Below the pieces are notes generated by a model. It was not told where the DNA came from. It did no database searches and was given only the letters and a program-made list of their open reading frames with translations. Of a stretch of DNA of 64,000 nucleotides, positions 61,771 through 64,000 are shown in pieces (the first letter of the stretch is position 1; the number at the start of each line of letters is the position of its first letter). The translations under genes were made by a program, and so were the position numbers. Source of the DNA: Aquimarina aggregata (GTDB lineage Bacteria > Bacteroidota > Bacteroidia > Flavobacteriales > Flavobacteriaceae); assembly GCF_001632745.1 (NCBI RefSeq), contig NZ_LQRT01000005.1, positions 62,001-126,000 on the forward strand, read 5' to 3'.

Positions 61771-64000
61771 TTACTCGGTTTCTTCTGTTTGTGGTTGTTT
61801 GTTATATCCTTCAAGATTTTTATGAATCTGAAGTATGCGATAATTAGGAGATGCTACCGTAAAATATTCAGCTTCTACCTTTTTATAATATTTTTTTCTT
61901 CTATTCCATTTAGTTAAATCAACACCTCTACTATCTTCGGTTTTTCCTAAACTTAGTAATTCTCCTAGACCTTCAGCTCCTAATCTATCTCTTCTAGTAT
62001 GTACAACTAAAAATTGTTGATCTTTAGTATATGCATCTAAAGAAACTTTCATTTTATCATATCGAAGTTCTTTGATAATATTCTCTAAATGTTCTTTTAA
62101 TGCAAGAGCTTGCTCGTTTTCTGCAGTAGAAAAAGTGTACATTAATTTGTGGTTCTTTTCCTCATCTACACCTTCTACAAATACATTATTTTCTATTTGG
62201 GGTATTGTTACTTGATAGATTATTTGTGCCTGCTTACCTTCTGGGCTCTGAGGATAATTTAATGCAACATAATTTAAAGCTTCTTTATATGCTTCAAACC
62301 CTCTATATCTTCCTATAGCTTGCGCTTTCAATAATTCAAATTTTGGCAAAAATTCATCTTCACCACCATATTTTGTAATTAACTCATCGCTTTTACTAAT
62401 TACCAGGGCATACTTTTGGTCTCTAAAGTCTTTATACAATCTATTATACACAGCATTAGGACTACTACTATCATCTTGTAGTTCCTCTTCAGGATTCAGC
62501 AAAATCTTTGCATATCTAGAATCGCTATGATTTGTAATGATGTTATTTTTAAACTCATCGGCCTTGCTAGTATTACCTTGTAATTGGTAAATCTTGTATA
62601 GATTATATTTTGCAGGAATAATCAAACGTTGTTCTGGATCATTTTGTAGTAAATCTTCTAATTTACTTGTTGCCAATCCATATTCTTGGAACTTTTCTTT
62701 ATAGATTACTCCTAATTGATAATATGCAAAATTAAACTCTGTCTTTAAGCTATCTAACACATTTTGGTCTGTAGGGATTTGTGCTATATATGTCTGCGGA
62801 TCAAACGCTGGATCACTTTCTATAGAATATTCTTCTTTTCTCTCTTGATCGATATCTGCCACTGCGGCTGGATTAGTAATACTTGAAACTCTCCAGTTAT
62901 CTTGTAATTCTCGATTTCCAAAAGTTCTTTTAAAAGCCGTTTTACCGTAAGCTACTACAGTTTGATTGTAAAAATAAAATTTAGCTCCTTTACTTGTTTC
63001 TTTACCTCTTCTAGCCCCAGTTCCGTTTTGATTAAAACGTTGCTCTGTTGGTAATTGGTTTTTAATCTTAGCAATCTCTTCTGCTTTTTCTGCAGCGATT
63101 GCTTCTGCTTTCAAGGCTTCGGTAAATTCTGAGTAGTATGCTATTCTTTCATCTGGTGACATTGCTGCTACAGTAAGAATACTATCGTTTGTTTTTGCAA
63201 TACCTTCATACAAAATAACGTCATCAAGGTTAACGCGTTTTTTCTTTAATACTCGATATCGTTTAGAATCGACAGTCATACGTTGTAATGTACTGTCATA
63301 ATATGCTCCAGAAATAGCATACTCCTTATTATCAAAATTAATATTACCTAGCGTATAATAATTTATGGATTCTAAATATTTGTCTTCAGAATTTGTACGC
63401 AGTGATTTATTATAATATTCTACCGCTAAATCCATTGAATCTAACGTTTTAAAATAAACTGCTTTTTGATTGTAGATTCTGTCTAAAAAAGGTCTGTTTT
63501 CTCGATTTTCTTCAAGATCTGTTAATAGTTCTAAAAACTCTTCTTTATTACCACTATCGTAATCAAAGTTTCGGGATTTAGCCATATGTGCATTGATCAA
63601 ATATCTTCTAGGTGTTCTTCTGTTAAGATCTATTACTTGATCAAATGCCCAATTTGCACTATCCTTATGTCCTAACTCATTTAACAACTGTCCTTTTATA
63701 TATAAATAACGACCTTTTTCCTCAAAATTTTTGGTATGAATCGCAGCTTTATTAATAAATGTTACGGCAGAGTCTTTTTGTTTTAAATTAATATATGCTT
63801 GTGCCATCATTGATACAGCATCTGCATAATCTTGAGGTTTCATATACTCTTGCTCGATCATCCTGGTAAGATCTTCAATAGCCTTCTCGTTGTTATCTAA
63901 ACGAAGATTTGCCTTTGCTCTCCATACTTTAGCATGATTGATTGTGTTACTTGTAGGGTATTTATATAGAATATAATTAAAGGCCTCTAGCGCAGGAATA
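61771..64000 (-). CDS. SprE/PorW-like TPR protein of the type IX secretion system (5' end off the window)
   Basis: An open frame continues past the right edge without a stop, so at least 743 codons are visible. It is almost all TPR-like helices (YADAVSMMAQAYINLKQKDSAVTFINKA, then YYNKSLRTNSEDKYLESINYYTLGNINFDNKEYAISGAYYDSTL), with a long basic/coiled centre and a C-terminal domain (ENEQALALKEHLENIIKELRYDKM to NYRILQIHKNLEGYNK). Length, composition and placement upstream of a bactofilin and the ATP synthase genes match SprE/PorW, a lipoprotein needed for T9SS function and gliding. The signal and lipobox are outside the window, so the identification is likely rather than certain. The T9SS cargo at 5349-9035 fits. 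Confidence 0.72.
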   Translation of the reverse strand, partial: IPALEAFNYILYKYPTSNTINHAKVWRAKANLRLDNNEKAIEDLTRMIEQEYMKPQDYADAVSMMAQAYINLKQKDSAVTFINKAAIHTKNFEEKGRYLYIKGQLLNELGHKDSANWAFDQVIDLNRRTPRRYLINAHMAKSRNFDYDSGNKEEFLELLTDLEENRENRPFLDRIYNQKAVYFKTLDSMDLAVEYYNKSLRTNSEDKYLESINYYTLGNINFDNKEYAISGAYYDSTLQRMTVDSKRYRVLKKKRVNLDDVILYEGIAKTNDSILTVAAMSPDERIAYYSEFTEALKAEAIAAEKAEEIAKIKNQLPTEQRFNQNGTGARRGKETSKGAKFYFYNQTVVAYGKTAFKRTFGNRELQDNWRVSSITNPAAVADIDQERKEEYSIESDPAFDPQTYIAQIPTDQNVLDSLKTEFNFAYYQLGVIYKEKFQEYGLATSKLEDLLQNDPEQRLIIPAKYNLYKIYQLQGNTSKADEFKNNIITNHSDSRYAKILLNPEEELQDDSSSPNAVYNRLYKDFRDQKYALVISKSDELITKYGGEDEFLPKFELLKAQAIGRYRGFEAYKEALNYVALNYPQSPEGKQAQIIYQVTIPQIENNVFVEGVDEEKNHKLMYTFSTAENEQALALKEHLENIIKELRYDKMKVSLDAYTKDQQFLVVHTRRDRLGAEGLGELLSLGKTEDSRGVDLTKWNRRKKYYKKVEAEYFTVASPNYRILQIHKNLEGYNKQPQTEETE

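Noticed and set aside
1..64000. CRISPR array, prophage, integron or insertion sequence
   Set aside because: No regularly spaced direct repeats, phage structural genes, integrase or transposase were seen; the only repeats are those listed.

Overview
The window looks like a chromosomal segment of a marine Flavobacteriaceae bacterium, probably Aquimarina or a close relative. The reasons are low GC, a C-terminal type IX secretion (T9SS) sorting domain, many lipoproteins, GLPGLI-family proteins, TAnnTTTG-type -7 promoter elements, a SprE/PorW-like protein, and an ATP synthase operon with the Bacteroidetes form of AtpB (signal peptide plus long N-terminal extension). No rRNA, tRNA, CRISPR array, transposase or phage structural gene was seen. 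The genus is inference; the phylum and family are well supported.

Layout. (1) 1-5.3 kb: a truncated TPR protein, probably a regulator, is divergent from a lipoprotein gene. A 12-bp direct repeat at 22-bp spacing lies between them. An SPFH/GYF protein and a zinc-ribbon membrane protein follow. (2) 5.3-14.6 kb, minus strand: a 1.2-kaa T9SS-exported beta-propeller protein, a small lipoprotein, a trehalase-like glycosidase, an ALDH7-type aldehyde dehydrogenase, 3-hydroxyanthranilate dioxygenase and a lipoprotein. (3) 14.7-20.7 kb, plus strand: gpsA, an NTF2-like protein, a double-rhodanese sulfurtransferase, a GH3 glycosidase and a large met-zincin. (4) 20.8-28 kb: accessory regulators, including a TetR gene and a carboxymuconolactone-decarboxylase gene that share the same palindromic operator, a DsbA-like protein, and divergent XRE and AraC/GyrI regulators. 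A sterol-desaturase family protein follows. (5) 27.9-31.4 kb: dprA, a GNAT, a HU/SPOR envelope protein and a thioesterase. (6) 31.4-37.1 kb is the most unusual part. A large lipoprotein gene is followed on the same strand by four diverged paralogs of an unrecognised small protein family, an unrelated secreted protein, and on the opposite strand an intact small gene plus a decayed duplicate of it. (7) 37.1-43.6 kb: a compact envelope operon (flippase, dut, nucleotidyltransferase, TPR, DUF4292, EnvC-like). (8) 43.6-50.6 kb: secreted proteins and a TonB-receptor-type barrel behind two tandem GLPGLI genes and a 66-residue secreted mini-protein. (9) 50.8-51.0 kb: a non-coding tract of repeated hairpins. 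(10) 51.1-55.5 kb: a serine hydrolase/TPR protein and a LytS/LytTR two-component pair. (11) 55.5-64 kb: atpB-E-F-H-A-G with atpI-type genes, a bactofilin and a SprE/PorW-like TPR protein running off the right edge. atpD and atpC are absent here.

Several starts were moved downstream of the longest open frame because a signal peptide, conserved N-terminus, promoter or terminator showed the extension to be non-coding (5349-9035, 9749-11134, 13666-14592, 14718-15713, 17089-18189, 21084-21647, 25300-25605, 25710-26576, 35270-36556, 41618-42052). All functional calls rest on reading motifs by eye; no database search was made.
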